58,209 nucleotides of DNA from Chlamydiia bacterium (GCA_022601395.1 JAJACS010000011.1:1-58209); one strand, 5' to 3'; shown: positions 44,030 through 54,148, counted from the stretch's first letter. Numbers and translations are program-made. Notes: generated by a model not told the origin, from the letters alone.

Positions 44030-44753
44030 TATCAATAGAGCCAGAAGAGATATAAGAGATTTCTCCCTTTTTCCCTCTGCATTCTAAAAATCCATTATCT
44101 GTCACTCTTTGTGAAAACCCAATCGGGGTATCATTTTCTACTACAGGAAGTTCACGGTAAACCATGTATGAGTTGTAGAGTTCACAAAAGGGCTTAAAGC
44201 CTTCTTCTAAAAAGACGTAGAGATCCTTTTGGAACTCATTCCCAATTTTTTTCAAGACATCTTGAGAAGAAAATACTTTTCCAGAGCTTACGAAAAGAGA
44301 ATTTGCAGGCTGGTCTATTTCATCTAAAACGGACTTAGGCATGTTTACGTTGAGGCCTATACCTATGACAACAAGAGATGCATCCTTTGTATGGATGATT
44401 TCACAAAGGACTCCTCCAAGCTTTTTATGGTCGACTAAGATGTCATTTGGCCATTTGATAGTGGGGCAAAAGCCAAATTTTTCGATTACCTTCGCTGCAG
44501 AAAGAGATAGAAGCTGCGCTAAGCACTGCAAGTCTTTCTCGCTTTTAGTTTCGAAAAAAAATGTCGCATAGATGTTATGTGGGGACGTAGAGTTCCAGGA
44601 CTTTTGCTTGGTTCCTCTGCCATGGTTCTGAACGGTTGCGGACACAAGAGAGAGTCTTCCAAGGTCAAATTCCTCGTAGTGTGTTTTTACATAATCGTTA
44701 GTGGAGTCTATACTTTCTAAATGCAGGTGGTGTATCGGTTTTTTTTTCAGCAT
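44010..44753 (-). CDS. birA: Biotin--protein ligase
   Basis: A 247-residue ligase that attaches biotin to acetyl-CoA carboxylase. The motifs STNDYVK, HGRGTKQKSW (biotinyl-AMP loop, GRGRxGRxW type) and KWPNDILVDHKKLGGVLCEI are present, with a small C-terminal domain. It lacks the N-terminal DNA-binding domain of E. coli BirA, so it is a plain ligase. It corresponds to CT725. Confidence 0.93.
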   Translation of the reverse strand: MLKKKPIHHLHLESIDSTNDYVKTHYEEFDLGRLSLVSATVQNHGRGTKQKSWNSTSPHNIYATFFFETKSEKDLQCLAQLLSLSAAKVIEKFGFCPTIKWPNDILVDHKKLGGVLCEIIHTKDASLVVIGIGLNVNMPKSVLDEIDQPANSLFVSSGKVFSSQDVLKKIGNEFQKDLYVFLEEGFKPFCELYNSYMVYRELPVVENDTPIGFSQRVTDNGFLECRGKKGEISYISSGSIDIRNSKH

Positions 44754-44842
44754 GCCCTAGCCTTGTTCATCCTATATAGATAATCATACTGCAAATAATG
44801 AATTATTCTCTATACTTGGGCGCTATAGGGTGGTGATTCGTT

Positions 44843-45976
44843 ATGCAACAAGCCGTATACTTTAGACGTTTAGATTACAGATTGATCTCTATTGTCCTGA
44901 TACTCATGGTGATCTCTCTTCTTGTGATCGCAAGCGCAGCAGTAGGAGCCTCTTATTACGATGAGGTGAGCTTTTTTACGCCCGCTGTTATCCGGCAAAT
45001 GCTCTATTTTTCCATGGGCTGGGGCGTGTTTCTTGCTCTTAGCTACATGGATTATCGCAAGCTTCGAGGGAATTGTGTCTTTCTATATGTTGGGATCATC
45101 ATTCTTCTTCTGGGGCTATTTTTTACAACGCCTATTCAGAATGTAAGAAGATGGTATCGCCTTCCTATTGTAAACTTTGCATTCCAGCCCTCGGAATATG
45201 CTAAACTGATTGTGGTGATTGTTCTCTCCTATTTTTTAGAAAAAAAGAAGGATCACCTTTATAGGTTTTCAACAGTTTTACAGGCACTCCTTCTAGTTTT
45301 CATCCCTTTTGCTCTTATCTATAAACAGCCAGACCTTGGAACAGCACTTGTTCTATTCCCTATCTGTTTTGTGATGTTCTATTTTGGAGGGATTTCTAAG
45401 AAGGTGGTCTTTGTAATGAGCGTAATGGGAGCCACGCTACTTGCTCTTGTGCTTTCGATGTTTCTTGGACTTTTGTCTCACGAAAAGGTAAAGCCCTACG
45501 CTTTAAAGGTGATCAAGGAATATCAGTATGACCGTCTTGATCCAGATACCTACCATCAAAAATGTGCGCAAATCGCTATTGCTCTAGGCTCTATCACAGG
45601 AAGTGGCTGGAAAAAGTCTGAATTCACAGGTAAAAGGTGGCTACCTTTTGCTGAGACAGACTCTGTATTTCCTGCGTATACGGAGCAGTTTGGGCTGATA
45701 GGCGCTCTTTTTCTTTTATTACTTTTTTTTGGACTTATCTACTTTAGTTTTCAGGTCGTAGCAAATGCAAAGGATCCATTTGGCCGTTTAGTGTCATCTG
45801 GGATAGCAGTTTATTTAGCAATTCATGTTATAATAAACATAGGAATGATGTGTGGGCTATTGCCCATCACTGGGGTACCTCTGCTATTGGTATCTTTTGG
45901 GGGTTCCTCAACGATTGCCACAATGGCAGCGCTTGGCGTCCTTCAAAGCATTTATATACGTAGGTTTATGTTCTAA
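44843..45976 (+). CDS. rodA: Rod-shape protein RodA (SEDS glycosyltransferase)
   Basis: A 377-residue SEDS membrane protein with about ten helices. The family blocks RRLDYRLISIVLILMVISLL, MDYRKLRGN, FAFQPSEYAKLIVV, KQPDLGTALVLFPICF, LPFAETDSVFPAYTEQFGLI and GLLPITGVPLLLVSFGGSST are present. Such proteins polymerise glycan strands of peptidoglycan with a class b PBP; chlamydiae use RodA in division. It corresponds to CT726. The stop overlaps the next ATG (TAATG). Confidence 0.94.
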   Translation: MQQAVYFRRLDYRLISIVLILMVISLLVIASAAVGASYYDEVSFFTPAVIRQMLYFSMGWGVFLALSYMDYRKLRGNCVFLYVGIIILLLGLFFTTPIQNVRRWYRLPIVNFAFQPSEYAKLIVVIVLSYFLEKKKDHLYRFSTVLQALLLVFIPFALIYKQPDLGTALVLFPICFVMFYFGGISKKVVFVMSVMGATLLALVLSMFLGLLSHEKVKPYALKVIKEYQYDRLDPDTYHQKCAQIAIALGSITGSGWKKSEFTGKRWLPFAETDSVFPAYTEQFGLIGALFLLLLFFGLIYFSFQVVANAKDPFGRLVSSGIAVYLAIHVIINIGMMCGLLPITGVPLLLVSFGGSSTIATMAALGVLQSIYIRRFMF

Positions 45977-46428
45977 TGAGTAAAGAGAATCATCCATTTA
46001 TTTTTCAACCAGGTACTTGGCTTGGAGAAGGAAAGGTGAAGCTTAGCATCTCTGATGAGGAGCTCCGCTTTTTTACTCGCTGGAACGTAAAAAAGGAAAA
46101 AAAGGCGAGCAAGATTCCTGGTCTTCAAGAGATTGAGATCAAAGGAATCCCAGATAAGATGTGCAATCATTTCTCTTTTTACAATTTTGGTGATCAAGAT
46201 TTTAAAATTAAACTTGAAAACCAAAATGTGGGAGAGGTGATAGGAGAGGGTATTATCCGCAAGGACACGATAGCTTGGGAATTTCGGTTAAACGACATTG
46301 GTTTCGAAGGTTTTGAATTCTATAAGCTTCAAGATGATGGGAGCTATTTCATGCATGCTGAATACTCAACGCAGGATGATTTTCGCACAGTAATACAAGG
46401 CAAAATTTGGAAAAAAGCTAGCTCGTAG
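45976..46428 (+). CDS. Conserved-looking hypothetical protein, beta-rich
   Basis: A 150-residue cytoplasmic protein, no signal peptide or membrane helix. It opens FIFQPGTWLGEGKVKLSISD and alternates polar and aromatic residues, so a small beta-barrel or lipocalin-like fold is possible. I do not recognise the family. It is coupled to rodA by a one-base overlap and followed 13 bases later by a lipoprotein gene. Confidence 0.65.
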   Translation: MSKENHPFIFQPGTWLGEGKVKLSISDEELRFFTRWNVKKEKKASKIPGLQEIEIKGIPDKMCNHFSFYNFGDQDFKIKLENQNVGEVIGEGIIRKDTIAWEFRLNDIGFEGFEFYKLQDDGSYFMHAEYSTQDDFRTVIQGKIWKKASS

Positions 46429-46441
46429 CAAGGGAGCAGTT

Positions 46442-46783
46442 ATGAAGAAATTTTCAACGCTTATATTTCTTGTATTGTTTGGTTTATTTGCATGTGAGAA
46501 GCAGCCGCTTATGACAAGGCAAGCTTTTGCAGAGATAGAGCCAGGAATGAGTATTACAGAAGTAGAAAAGAAGTATGGTAAGCCTTATCAGGTGTATTCA
46601 AGAGATGGCAACTCAGACATATATGAATACATAGAAAGGATCTTAATGGGCGCTACAACGATACAGCAGTGGCGTTATTATCTTATTGTGTCAGAAGGAA
46701 AGGTAGTGGGTAAGTATGTGAAGTTTTCAACTCCACCTGCCTATGATGAGATCTATAGCAATGATCCTTATCCGAACTATTAA
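46442..46783 (+). CDS. Small BamE/SmpA-like lipoprotein
   Basis: A 113-residue lipoprotein with lipobox LFAC and Cys18 as the modified residue. The mature part shows the SmpA/BamE pattern (AFAEIEPGMSITEVEKKYGK then a beta segment YYLIVSEGKVVGKYVKF). BamE proteins assist outer-membrane barrel assembly, but this fold occurs in other small lipoproteins too, so the role is uncertain. A GGGAG site lies before the ATG. Confidence 0.72.
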   Translation: MKKFSTLIFLVLFGLFACEKQPLMTRQAFAEIEPGMSITEVEKKYGKPYQVYSRDGNSDIYEYIERILMGATTIQQWRYYLIVSEGKVVGKYVKFSTPPAYDEIYSNDPYPNY

Positions 46784-46786
46784 TAC

Positions 46787-46817
46787 AAAAAAGCCTTAAG
46801 ATTTCTCTTAAGGCTTT
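46787..46817. terminator. Bidirectional terminator between rodA and rpsJ units
   Basis: A perfect 12-bp stem (46790-46801 with 46806-46817) with a TTTC loop. The A run on its left gives six T on the minus strand, so it ends the ribosomal operon well; TTTC on the right makes it weaker for the plus strand. Confidence 0.82.
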
Positions 46818-46847
46818 CTAATATATATCGAGATCTGGTTTAAAGAC

Positions 46848-47174
46848 TTAAGCTTTAATCTTAATATCTACACCAGCAGCTACTGAAAGAACTTTTAGTT
46901 TATCAATCGTATCAAGTGTTGGATTCAAAATGTCTAGCATTCTGATGTGAGTACGGATTTCAAACTGTTCTCTAGATTTTTTGTCTACGTGAGGAGAACG
47001 AAGTACTGTAAAAATTTCCTTCTTTGTTGGCAGAGGAATAGGGCCCACAATACGAGCGCCTGTTCTCTTTGCTGTCTCCACGATGTCAGCAGTAGATCTG
47101 TCTAAGACCCTTTGATCATATCCTTTTAATCGGACTCTGATCTTTTTCTTTGTTGCTTCTTTCTGCTTACTCAT
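46848..47174 (-). CDS. rpsJ: 30S ribosomal protein S10
   Basis: A 108-residue S10, with the family core [61 protein letters not shown]10 binds 16S rRNA in the head of the small subunit and serves as NusE in antitermination. It is the last gene of the rpsL-rpsG-fusA-rpsJ unit, as in Chlamydia (CT436), rather than the head of an S10 operon as in E. coli. Confidence 0.97.
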   Translation of the reverse strand: MSKQKEATKKKIRVRLKGYDQRVLDRSTADIVETAKRTGARIVGPIPLPTKKEIFTVLRSPHVDKKSREQFEIRTHIRMLDILNPTLDTIDKLKVLSVAAGVDIKIKA

Positions 47175-47189
47175 AAAGTATACAATTCC

Positions 47190-49283
47190 TTATTTTTTCA
47201 TTATTTCTTCTTGAATCTTAGCTGGCACACGCTCAAAGTGGCTTGGCTCCATAGTGTAGTTAGCTCTTCCAGAGCTTAAAGAACGTAGCTGTGTAGAATA
47301 GCCAAACATTTCACTAAGCGGTACTTCTGTATCAATAAGAACACCAGCTTTTTGGTTCGTTTGATTCATAATCTTTCCGCGACGTCTGTTGATGTCACCC
47401 ATGATATCACCTAGGAAATCATCAGGTGTCGTTACTGTCACCTTCATGATTGGTTCTAGGATAATCGGCTTTGCTTTCTTACAAGCGTCTTTAATGGCCA
47501 TAGATCCGCAAATCTTAAATGCCATTTCAGATGAGTCAACATCGTGGTAAGAACCAAAGACAATAGCTACTTTAACATCTACAAGGTTGTAACCTGCTAA
47601 AATACCAGTAAGAAGACCTTCATGTACCCCTTTGATTGTAGATGGGATGTATTCTTTTGGAATTACACCACCAACAATCTTAGATACGACCTCATTACCT
47701 TTTCCAGTCTCATTTGGTTCGATTTCTAAGTTCACGTGAGCATACTGACCACGACCACCAGACTGTTTAACGTACTTAGTTTCAGACGTTGAAGCAGCTG
47801 TAATAGTTTCTTTGTAAGATACCTGAGGCTTACCAACGTTAGCTTCAACTCCGAATTCTCTCATCATACGATCTTTCAAGATATCTAGGTGAAGCTCACC
47901 CATACCTGAAATGATAGTTTGTCCAGTTTCTTCGTTTGTTGAAACTCTAAATGTTGGATCCTCTTCAGAAAGTGCACCTAACGCAACAGATAGCTTTTCT
48001 CTGTCAGGCTTCGATTTAGGCTCAATTGCCATAGAGATAACAGGCTCTGGGAACTCCATCTTCTCAAGGAGAAGAGGGTTGCTTGTAGCACAAAGCGTGT
48101 CACCTGTAGCGGTATTCTTAAGACCGATACATGCAGCAATATCACCCGTGAAGAATTCATCACGATCTTTTCTTTGATTAGAGTGCATTTCAAGAAGTCT
48201 TGAAATTCTTTCTTTCTTTTCCTTTGTTGTATTTAAAAGGGTAGAGCCTTTTTCAAGCTTACCTGAGTAAATACGGACAAAAGTTAACTTTCCTACATAT
48301 GGGTCTGTAACAACTTTAAAAGCGAGGGCAGCTAGAGGGCTTTCGTCATCTGGCTTTAGCTCAATTTCCTTATCATCATCATTTAGGCTGATACCTTTGA
48401 TGACTCCTCTGTCAAGAGGTGATGGCATCCATTTTGTGACGCAATCAAGAAGAGGTTGTATCCCTTTGTTTTTAAATGCAGTACCGCATAGAACAGGGTT
48501 GATTAGGTTTGCAATAACACCTTTTCTAATCACTTTATGAATTTCATCTTCAGTAAGTGATTCAGGAGCTTCTAGTACCTTTGTCATGAATTCCTCATCA
48601 GACTCATCAACAGTAGCAAGTTCTTCAAGCATAGCTGCTCTTAGTTCTTCGCATTTGTCTTTGATGTCTTCTGGGATTTCAGCAGTTTCATATTCAGCTC
48701 CCATAGTTTCGTCTTTGAAAAGATAGGCTTTCATAGCGACTAGGTCGACCATTCCAAGGAAATCTTTTTCTGATCCGATTGGGTGTTGTAGAGCAATAGC
48801 GTTTGCTCCAAGTTTCTCTTTCATGCTCTTGATGCAATAGAAGTAGTCGGCTCCGACTCTGTCCATTTTGTTAACGAAAGCAATTCTTGGAACTCCGTAC
48901 TTATCTGCTTGTCTCCAAACAGTTTCAGACTGAGGTTGAACGCCATCAACAGCACTAAATACTGCAACAGCTCCGTCTAGAACTCGAAGAGATCTCTCTA
49001 CTTCTACAGTGAAGTCTACGTGTCCAGGAGTATCGATGATGTTGATTTTGTGACCGTCCCAATATACTGTCGTTGCAGCAGAAGTGATCGTGATACCACG
49101 CTCCTGTTCTTGCTCCATCCAGTCCATTGTTGCAGCACCCTCATGCACTTCTCCGATCTTGTGTACTCTACCTGAGTAGAATAGGATACGTTCTGTACAT
49201 GTGGTTTTTCCAGCATCGATGTGCGCCATGATGCCGATATTTCTTACGTTTTCTAACTGATCTTCTTTCGGTCTCTCTCCCAT
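47190..49283 (-). CDS. fusA: Elongation factor G
   Basis: A 697-residue translocation GTPase. The G motifs are AHIDAGKTT (P-loop), DTPGH and NKMD; the EF-G domains II-V follow, with [20 protein letters not shown] and the C-terminal [20 protein letters not shown]. Full length, no internal break. The N-terminal extension before the P-loop is short. Confidence 0.98.
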   Translation of the reverse strand: MGERPKEDQLENVRNIGIMAHIDAGKTTCTERILFYSGRVHKIGEVHEGAATMDWMEQEQERGITITSAATTVYWDGHKINIIDTPGHVDFTVEVERSLRVLDGAVAVFSAVDGVQPQSETVWRQADKYGVPRIAFVNKMDRVGADYFYCIKSMKEKLGANAIALQHPIGSEKDFLGMVDLVAMKAYLFKDETMGAEYETAEIPEDIKDKCEELRAAMLEELATVDESDEEFMTKVLEAPESLTEDEIHKVIRKGVIANLINPVLCGTAFKNKGIQPLLDCVTKWMPSPLDRGVIKGISLNDDDKEIELKPDDESPLAALAFKVVTDPYVGKLTFVRIYSGKLEKGSTLLNTTKEKKERISRLLEMHSNQRKDRDEFFTGDIAACIGLKNTATGDTLCATSNPLLLEKMEFPEPVISMAIEPKSKPDREKLSVALGALSEEDPTFRVSTNEETGQTIISGMGELHLDILKDRMMREFGVEANVGKPQVSYKETITAASTSETKYVKQSGGRGQYAHVNLEIEPNETGKGNEVVSKIVGGVIPKEYIPSTIKGVHEGLLTGILAGYNLVDVKVAIVFGSYHDVDSSEMAFKICGSMAIKDACKKAKPIILEPIMKVTVTTPDDFLGDIMGDINRRRGKIMNQTNQKAGVLIDTEVPLSEMFGYSTQLRSLSSGRANYTMEPSHFERVPAKIQEEIMKK

Positions 49284-49325
49284 CGAGGTCTACGAGCTCC
49301 TTTTACCGCTACTTCTGTTAATATT

Positions 49326-49799
49326 TTACCATTTATAGTGTGCAAATGCTCTGTTAGCTTCTGCCATTCTATGGGTGTCATCTTTCTTTTTGATTGTAGA
49401 ACCTTGGTTCTGGAAGCAGTCAGCAAGCTCTAGAGCGAGTCCGTCTGACATTCCTTTACCTGCTTTTGTTCTTGAGTAAAGAATGATCCACTTCATTGCA
49501 AGTGAGGTTCTTCTGTCTGCTTGAATTTCGATAGGTACTTGGTAAGTAGCTCCACCGATTCTGCGTGACTTCACTTCTAGTGAAGGTTTAGCGTTCTCAA
49601 GCGCTTGCTCAAATGCTCCTAAAGGATCTTCAGAATTTACTTTCTGAGAGAACTTTTCAATTGCAGTGTAAACAAGGCGTCTTGCTGTAGACTTCTTGCC
49701 ATCTTGCATGATTTTGTTGATGAATTTCGCAACGACCAAATTTTTGAACTTAGGGTCTCCTGCGATTTTATTTTTCTGCGCGCGACGTCTTCTTGCCAT
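49326..49799 (-). CDS. rpsG: 30S ribosomal protein S7
   Basis: A 157-residue S7 that nucleates assembly of the small-subunit head. The N-terminal MARRRRAQKNKIAGDPKF, INKIMQDGKKSTARRLVYTA and RIGGATYQVPIEIQADRRTS blocks are diagnostic. It lies between rpsL and fusA in the classic str order. Confidence 0.98.
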   Translation of the reverse strand: MARRRRAQKNKIAGDPKFKNLVVAKFINKIMQDGKKSTARRLVYTAIEKFSQKVNSEDPLGAFEQALENAKPSLEVKSRRIGGATYQVPIEIQADRRTSLAMKWIILYSRTKAGKGMSDGLALELADCFQNQGSTIKKKDDTHRMAEANRAFAHYKW

Positions 49800-49828
49800 A
49801 ATATATTCCTTCTAACTCTGACTGGTAA

Positions 49829-50200
49829 TTACTTAGGTCTTTTAGCACCGTATTTAGATCTACCTTGTTTACGATCCTTAACTGCTGCGCAGTCAAGCGC
49901 TCCTCTAACGATATGATAACGAACACCAGGAAGGTCAGGCACTCTACCACCTCTTACAAGAACAATACTGTGCTCTTGAAGGTTATGGCCTTCTCCACCG
50001 ATATAAGCGATCACTTCTTGTCCATTTGAAAGCCTTACCCAAGCTACTTTACGTAGTGCGGAGTTCGGTTTCTTTGGTGTTTTAGTCTTTACTTGAAGAC
50101 ACACGCCTCTTCTCTGTGGACATTTTGACAGAGCGGGTGATTTCGTACGTTTCACTTTTGATTTTCTAGGCTTTTTAACCAGCTGATTGATTGTGGGCAT
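49829..50200 (-). CDS. rpsL: 30S ribosomal protein S12
   Basis: A 123-residue S12 of the decoding centre. It carries [40 protein letters not shown] and the second loop [20 protein letters not shown]. The lysine in the TPKKPNSAL loop that confers streptomycin sensitivity is unchanged. First gene of the unit, with a promoter about 50 bases upstream. Confidence 0.98.
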   Translation of the reverse strand: MPTINQLVKKPRKSKVKRTKSPALSKCPQRRGVCLQVKTKTPKKPNSALRKVAWVRLSNGQEVIAYIGGEGHNLQEHSIVLVRGGRVPDLPGVRYHIVRGALDCAAVKDRKQGRSKYGAKRPK

Positions 50201-50249
50201 AAAGGGCCTTTCTCCTTAACCAAATTTTAAAAATTCTCATCATGCAAGA

Positions 50250-50277
50250 ACTATAGCTATATGATGAATAAATGCAA
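50250..50277 (-). promoter_or_regulatory. Sigma70-type promoter of rpsL-rpsG-fusA-rpsJ
   Basis: Minus strand TTGCAT (50277-50272), 16-base spacer, TATAGT (50255-50250). The start would be near 50243, about 43 bases before rpsL. Confidence 0.65.
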
Positions 50278-50471
50278 AGTCATTTCTCTAAGACGGATAG
50301 CTGGCAAAATACAGCATTTGTCCTATTTACAAATAAGAGAAAACACCCAGTCTAGACTCTCTTGGGATTTTACTCAAATACTTTGAATAAGAATAGCTTA
50401 GTTCTTGCGTTTACTGTCAAAAAATGGAGGTATATTTTTTTTACTTTCACTAAGGCTTAATCTTAAAAAGG

Positions 50472-50495
50472 TTAATAAAAATTAATTTTTATTAA
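50472..50495. promoter_or_regulatory. Perfect 24-bp AT palindrome upstream of tsp
   Basis: Bases 50472-50483 (TTAATAAAAATT) are exactly mirrored by 50484-50495. It contains no G or C, lies about 80 bases before the tsp start and has no T run placing it as a terminator. It may be an operator, or chance in AT-rich DNA. Confidence 0.4.
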
Positions 50496-50575
50496 TTTTA
50501 AACTTAAATACGTTTTGTGATAATAATAAATATTAAGGGGATTATTAAAAACACACGATTGAGCAGAGGTATAAA

Positions 50576-52555
50576 GTGCGGTTTCTCAAGGTCACTGTAG
50601 CGCTAAGTGTAGCACTCTCTTGTTTGCTTCCATCAAGCGGATATTCAGAAAAAGATCTGCGATATCAAAATATTCGTCAGAATATGCAGCAAATATTTTC
50701 TTACCATATTGAGAATAAGAATTTTTCTGGCAAAATCATCCAAAGATCATTCAAAATCTATCTTGAACAATTCGATCCTGACAATCTTTATTTACTTCGT
50801 AGCGAAACTAAAGTATTTCTTAATCTAGATAGTAAAGATCTATATAAAATATCCAAGCAGTATGAGAGAGATCGTTTTGATTCTTATCAAAAAGCTAGCG
50901 ATCTAGTCCAGGGGTCTATTTCAAGACATCGTAGAATCAGAAATGAGATTTTCCCAGAGTTAGCTGTTGTGGACCTTTCAAACTTCAAAGAAGTTCATTA
51001 CGACAACGATTCACCGAAGACGGAGAAAGAGCTTAAAGAGAAGCTTAAGTATAAATTTATGCGCATGCTTGCAATGAGAGAAAGAAGAGCAGGAGCTCCT
51101 TTTTCAAAGGCGAGGCGTGAGAAAATCCTAGCACTTTATGAAAAGAAGCTCAGAAGGCTAGAAAGCCCTTACTATTTTGCTGATGAAAAGGGTCTTCAGC
51201 ATGATCCGCAGACAATGGAGCATTATCAAGTCCTGCACATTCTGAAGTCGATTACGAAGAGTTTAGATGCTCACTCTGCATATTATAGCGCTGAAGAGGC
51301 TTCAGAGCTAAGAACTTCTCTTAAAAAGCAATTCCAAGGAATCGGGATCGTTCTTAAAGAAGGTGAAGATGGAATCTATATTTCTGATCTGATTGCAGGT
51401 GGTCCAGCGTATAGTTCTGGGCTGATCCAGTCTGGTGACTTCTTACTTGCTGTTGATAATTTCAATATCCAAGAAGCGACTTTTGATGAAGTCCTTGAGC
51501 ACCTTCGTGGTGATGAAGGCTCCACTGTTGAGCTTCTTGTCAGAAATGATAAAAACTCTAAGCCGGTAAGAGTGAAGCTAAAAAGAGAGAAAATCGTCCT
51601 CCATGAAGAAAGACTTTCATATACGTACGAACCTTATGCTGATGGTGTGATTGGAAAAATCGTCCTTCCGGGTTTTTATGACAACGGTGAAGGGGTGAAT
51701 GCAGAAAGAGATCTTCGTGAAGCAATCAATGAACTAAAAGAAAAAGGGCCTATTTACGGCCTTGTGATAGATATGCGCCAAAATTCTGGGGGGTTTCTAT
51801 CTCAGGCAGTGAAGGTGGCAGGTCTCTTTATCACAAAAGGAATTGTCGTAATTTCGAAATACTCTGATGGTGAGATCCGCTATATGAGAGACATGGATGG
51901 CAGAATGCACTATCAAGGTCCTCTTGTGCTCTTAACATCAAAAGTGTCCGCTTCTGCTGCGGAGATTGTGGCACAAGCTCTACAAGATTATGGCGTAGCT
52001 GTAGTAGTTGGAGATGAAAGAACTTACGGAAAAGGTTCTATGCAGTACCAAACTGTTACAGAAGATAATGCGAAGTCCTACTTCAAGGTTACTGTTGGGA
52101 GATATTATACGATTTCAGGCCGCTCTACTCAGATAGAAGGGGTGAAGGCTGATATCGTAGTGCCTACAGAGTTTGCTCCGTATAGTATAGGTGAGAAGTA
52201 CCTAGAGTATCCACTATCAGCAGACAATTTAGATTTTGAAGCAGCTTTTGCTGAGAAGACGCAATATAAAAATTTCCAGAAGAAGTATCAGAGTCTTTTC
52301 CACGTAGAAGAAACGCAGTGGAAAAAGATGCTTCCCACTCTAAAAGCAAATAGTCAAAGGCGCCTTGCTCGCGATGAAAACTTTAAAGCTTTCATGCGTA
52401 GAATTAATGGTCAGGATGCTGGGGCTAGACTGCAGATCAAAAAGAAGAGAACGGCAAGAGAAGATGATTATGGAACAGACGATCTTCAAGTAAAAGAGTC
52501 TGTGAATATTATCAAAGACATGATCTACATAGACTCGCGCTCCTCGTCTAGGTAA
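50576..52555 (+). CDS. prc: Tail-specific protease Tsp/Prc
   Basis: A 659-residue periplasmic serine protease of family S41. A signal peptide (MRFLKVTVALSVALSCLLPS) is followed by an N-terminal helical domain, a PDZ domain (about 255-340, FQGIGIVLKEGEDGIYISDL) and the protease core. The catalytic dyad is Ser460 in VSASAAEI and Lys486 in TYGKGSMQ. The length matches C. trachomatis CT441. The start is a GTG after AGAGG. In chlamydiae Tsp lies next to the rpsL unit, as here. Confidence 0.93.
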   Translation: MRFLKVTVALSVALSCLLPSSGYSEKDLRYQNIRQNMQQIFSYHIENKNFSGKIIQRSFKIYLEQFDPDNLYLLRSETKVFLNLDSKDLYKISKQYERDRFDSYQKASDLVQGSISRHRRIRNEIFPELAVVDLSNFKEVHYDNDSPKTEKELKEKLKYKFMRMLAMRERRAGAPFSKARREKILALYEKKLRRLESPYYFADEKGLQHDPQTMEHYQVLHILKSITKSLDAHSAYYSAEEASELRTSLKKQFQGIGIVLKEGEDGIYISDLIAGGPAYSSGLIQSGDFLLAVDNFNIQEATFDEVLEHLRGDEGSTVELLVRNDKNSKPVRVKLKREKIVLHEERLSYTYEPYADGVIGKIVLPGFYDNGEGVNAERDLREAINELKEKGPIYGLVIDMRQNSGGFLSQAVKVAGLFITKGIVVISKYSDGEIRYMRDMDGRMHYQGPLVLLTSKVSASAAEIVAQALQDYGVAVVVGDERTYGKGSMQYQTVTEDNAKSYFKVTVGRYYTISGRSTQIEGVKADIVVPTEFAPYSIGEKYLEYPLSADNLDFEAAFAEKTQYKNFQKKYQSLFHVEETQWKKMLPTLKANSQRRLARDENFKAFMRRINGQDAGARLQIKKKRTAREDDYGTDDLQVKESVNIIKDMIYIDSRSSSR

Positions 52556-52677
52556 ACAGCTTATTGGTAATCAATAGAGTTTTTATTATCTCGGATTTTA
52601 AGTTTTTAGATAAAATCGACATGCTATTTTATAAGTACTTGTTGATGAATAGATTAAGTGTGTCTAGAATAAGGTCT

Positions 52678-52723
52678 GTCTTAAAACAGTCTTGACCAAA
52701 ATAAGATAGGTCTTAAAATGGTC
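52678..52723 (+). repeat. Paired 14-base direct repeats before the DUF4143 gene
   Basis: GTCTTAAAACAGTC (52678-52691) and GTCTTAAAATGGTC (52710-52723) match at 12 of 14 bases and start 32 bases apart. GACC (52694-52697) and GGTC (52709-52712) add an inverted element between them. The second copy ends 16 bases before the start codon, a place for operator sites. Confidence 0.5.
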
Positions 52724-52739
52724 AGAAAGAGGAGAGGTG

Positions 52740-53948
52740 ATGAAAAGGACATACGAGCATGTGATAGAAGAGCACTTAACAGAGAATCGTCAAATGCTTT
52801 TTTTGATGGGACCAAGACAGGTTGGCAAAACAACAACGAGTCTTGAAGCCTCTTCTTTAAGATCAAATCATCATTACTTTAACTGGGATGATCAATCCCA
52901 TAGGCTTTTAATCCTAGAAGGTCAGGAAGCGATTGCCAAACATATTAATCTAGATCAAATTCATGAGCAAACCCCGGTTGTGGTGTTTGATGAGATACAT
53001 AAGTTCAAAAAGTGGAAGGACTTTCTCAAAGGCTTTTTTGATGTTTACGGAAAGCTAGTAAAGATTATTGTAACGGGGAGTGCTCGACTAGATGTTCTTA
53101 GTTTTGGGGGGGATAGTTTAATGGGGCGCTATTTTAACTATCGTCTACACCCTCTAACACTAAGAGAAATTGTAGATACTTCACTCTCTGATAAAGAGAT
53201 TAGACATCCTAAAAAAGTTAAGGAAGAAAGTGTTAAAACACTTCTCGCTTATGGGGGATTCCCAGAACCATATATTCAAAATAATAGTCGTTTTTACAAT
53301 CGCTGGAAAAAGTTACGTTCAAAGCAGCTTTTTCAGGAGGACCTTCAGGATATAACAAAAATTCAAGAAATAGGTCAGTTACAAGTCCTAACTGAGTTGC
53401 TTAAAAAACAGTCAGGTCAACTAGCAAATTTTAATGAATTAGCAAAGAAAATTCATGTGGCGGCTGAAACTTCACGTAGATGGGTGGAAACTCTTAAAGC
53501 ATTGTACTTCTGTTATACGATTCAGCCCTGGTCTACAAATATTCCCCGTTCTTTGTTAAAAGAACCTAAGATTTATCTTTGGGACTGGTCCTTAGTTGAA
53601 GACAAAGGGCAAAGGTTAGAAAATTTTGTGGCTTCTCACTTACTAAAAGCTATCCATTTTTGGACTGATCGAGGCTATGGCGAGTACGGTCTTCACTTCT
53701 TAAGAGATAAGGAGAAAAAAGAAGTAGATTTTATAGTTACTAAAGACAATGAGCCTTGGTTTTTGGTAGAAGTAAAGTCATCAGCGAAAGTGGGGTTGTC
53801 TAAATCTCTTTTTCATTTTCAAAGGCTCACTAAGGCTTCGCATGCATTTCAAGTAGTTTTTGATCTTCCCTTTGTTGATAAAGACTGCTTTACATTCAAC
53901 GATCCCAAAATTGTACCCGCGAGTACCTTCCTGTCTCAGTTAGTATAG
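52740..53948 (+). CDS. AAA ATPase with DUF4143 C-terminal domain
   Basis: A 402-residue protein of the AAA_14/DUF4143 family. Walker A is GPRQVGKTT (residues 24-32), Walker B is VVVFDEIHK, a TGSARLDVL sensor follows, and the C-terminal part has the nuclease-like pattern KEVDFIVTKDNEPWFLVEVK (DUF4143, PD-(D/E)XK-like). These proteins are common in accessory genome regions of bacteria and archaea; their role is unknown. I prefer the ATG at 52740, five bases after AGGAG, to the GTG at 52737. It stands alone between tsp and tRNA-Phe and may be horizontally acquired. Confidence 0.85.
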   Translation: MKRTYEHVIEEHLTENRQMLFLMGPRQVGKTTTSLEASSLRSNHHYFNWDDQSHRLLILEGQEAIAKHINLDQIHEQTPVVVFDEIHKFKKWKDFLKGFFDVYGKLVKIIVTGSARLDVLSFGGDSLMGRYFNYRLHPLTLREIVDTSLSDKEIRHPKKVKEESVKTLLAYGGFPEPYIQNNSRFYNRWKKLRSKQLFQEDLQDITKIQEIGQLQVLTELLKKQSGQLANFNELAKKIHVAAETSRRWVETLKALYFCYTIQPWSTNIPRSLLKEPKIYLWDWSLVEDKGQRLENFVASHLLKAIHFWTDRGYGEYGLHFLRDKEKKEVDFIVTKDNEPWFLVEVKSSAKVGLSKSLFHFQRLTKASHAFQVVFDLPFVDKDCFTFNDPKIVPASTFLSQLV

Positions 53949-54030
53949 TATGTCCCTCTTTTCTTTCTAACACTGCAGCTTCAAATGATCTGCAATTTTT
54001 GAATATCAAAGATTACTATAAACTAATCGC

Positions 54031-54059
54031 TTGCGAAAAAACCGCAAACAGACTATGTT
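54031..54059 (+). promoter_or_regulatory. Promoter of tRNA-Phe
   Basis: TTGCGA (54031-54036), 17-base spacer, TATGTT (54054-54059). Transcription would begin about ten bases before the tRNA. Confidence 0.55.
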
Positions 54060-54074
54060 TTTGGCTTTACTTCG

Positions 54075-54148
<74 letters not shown>

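Larger units (their letters stand above)
50201..50575. other. Divergent intergenic region between rpsL and tsp
   Basis: 375 bases with no gene that I can support; the C. trachomatis gene CT440 that lies in this interval is missing. It holds the rpsL promoter at its left end and an AT-rich right half with a 24-bp perfect palindrome. The AGAGG ribosome site of tsp is at the right end. A short palindrome AGTCTAGACT lies at about 50349-50358. Confidence 0.5.
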
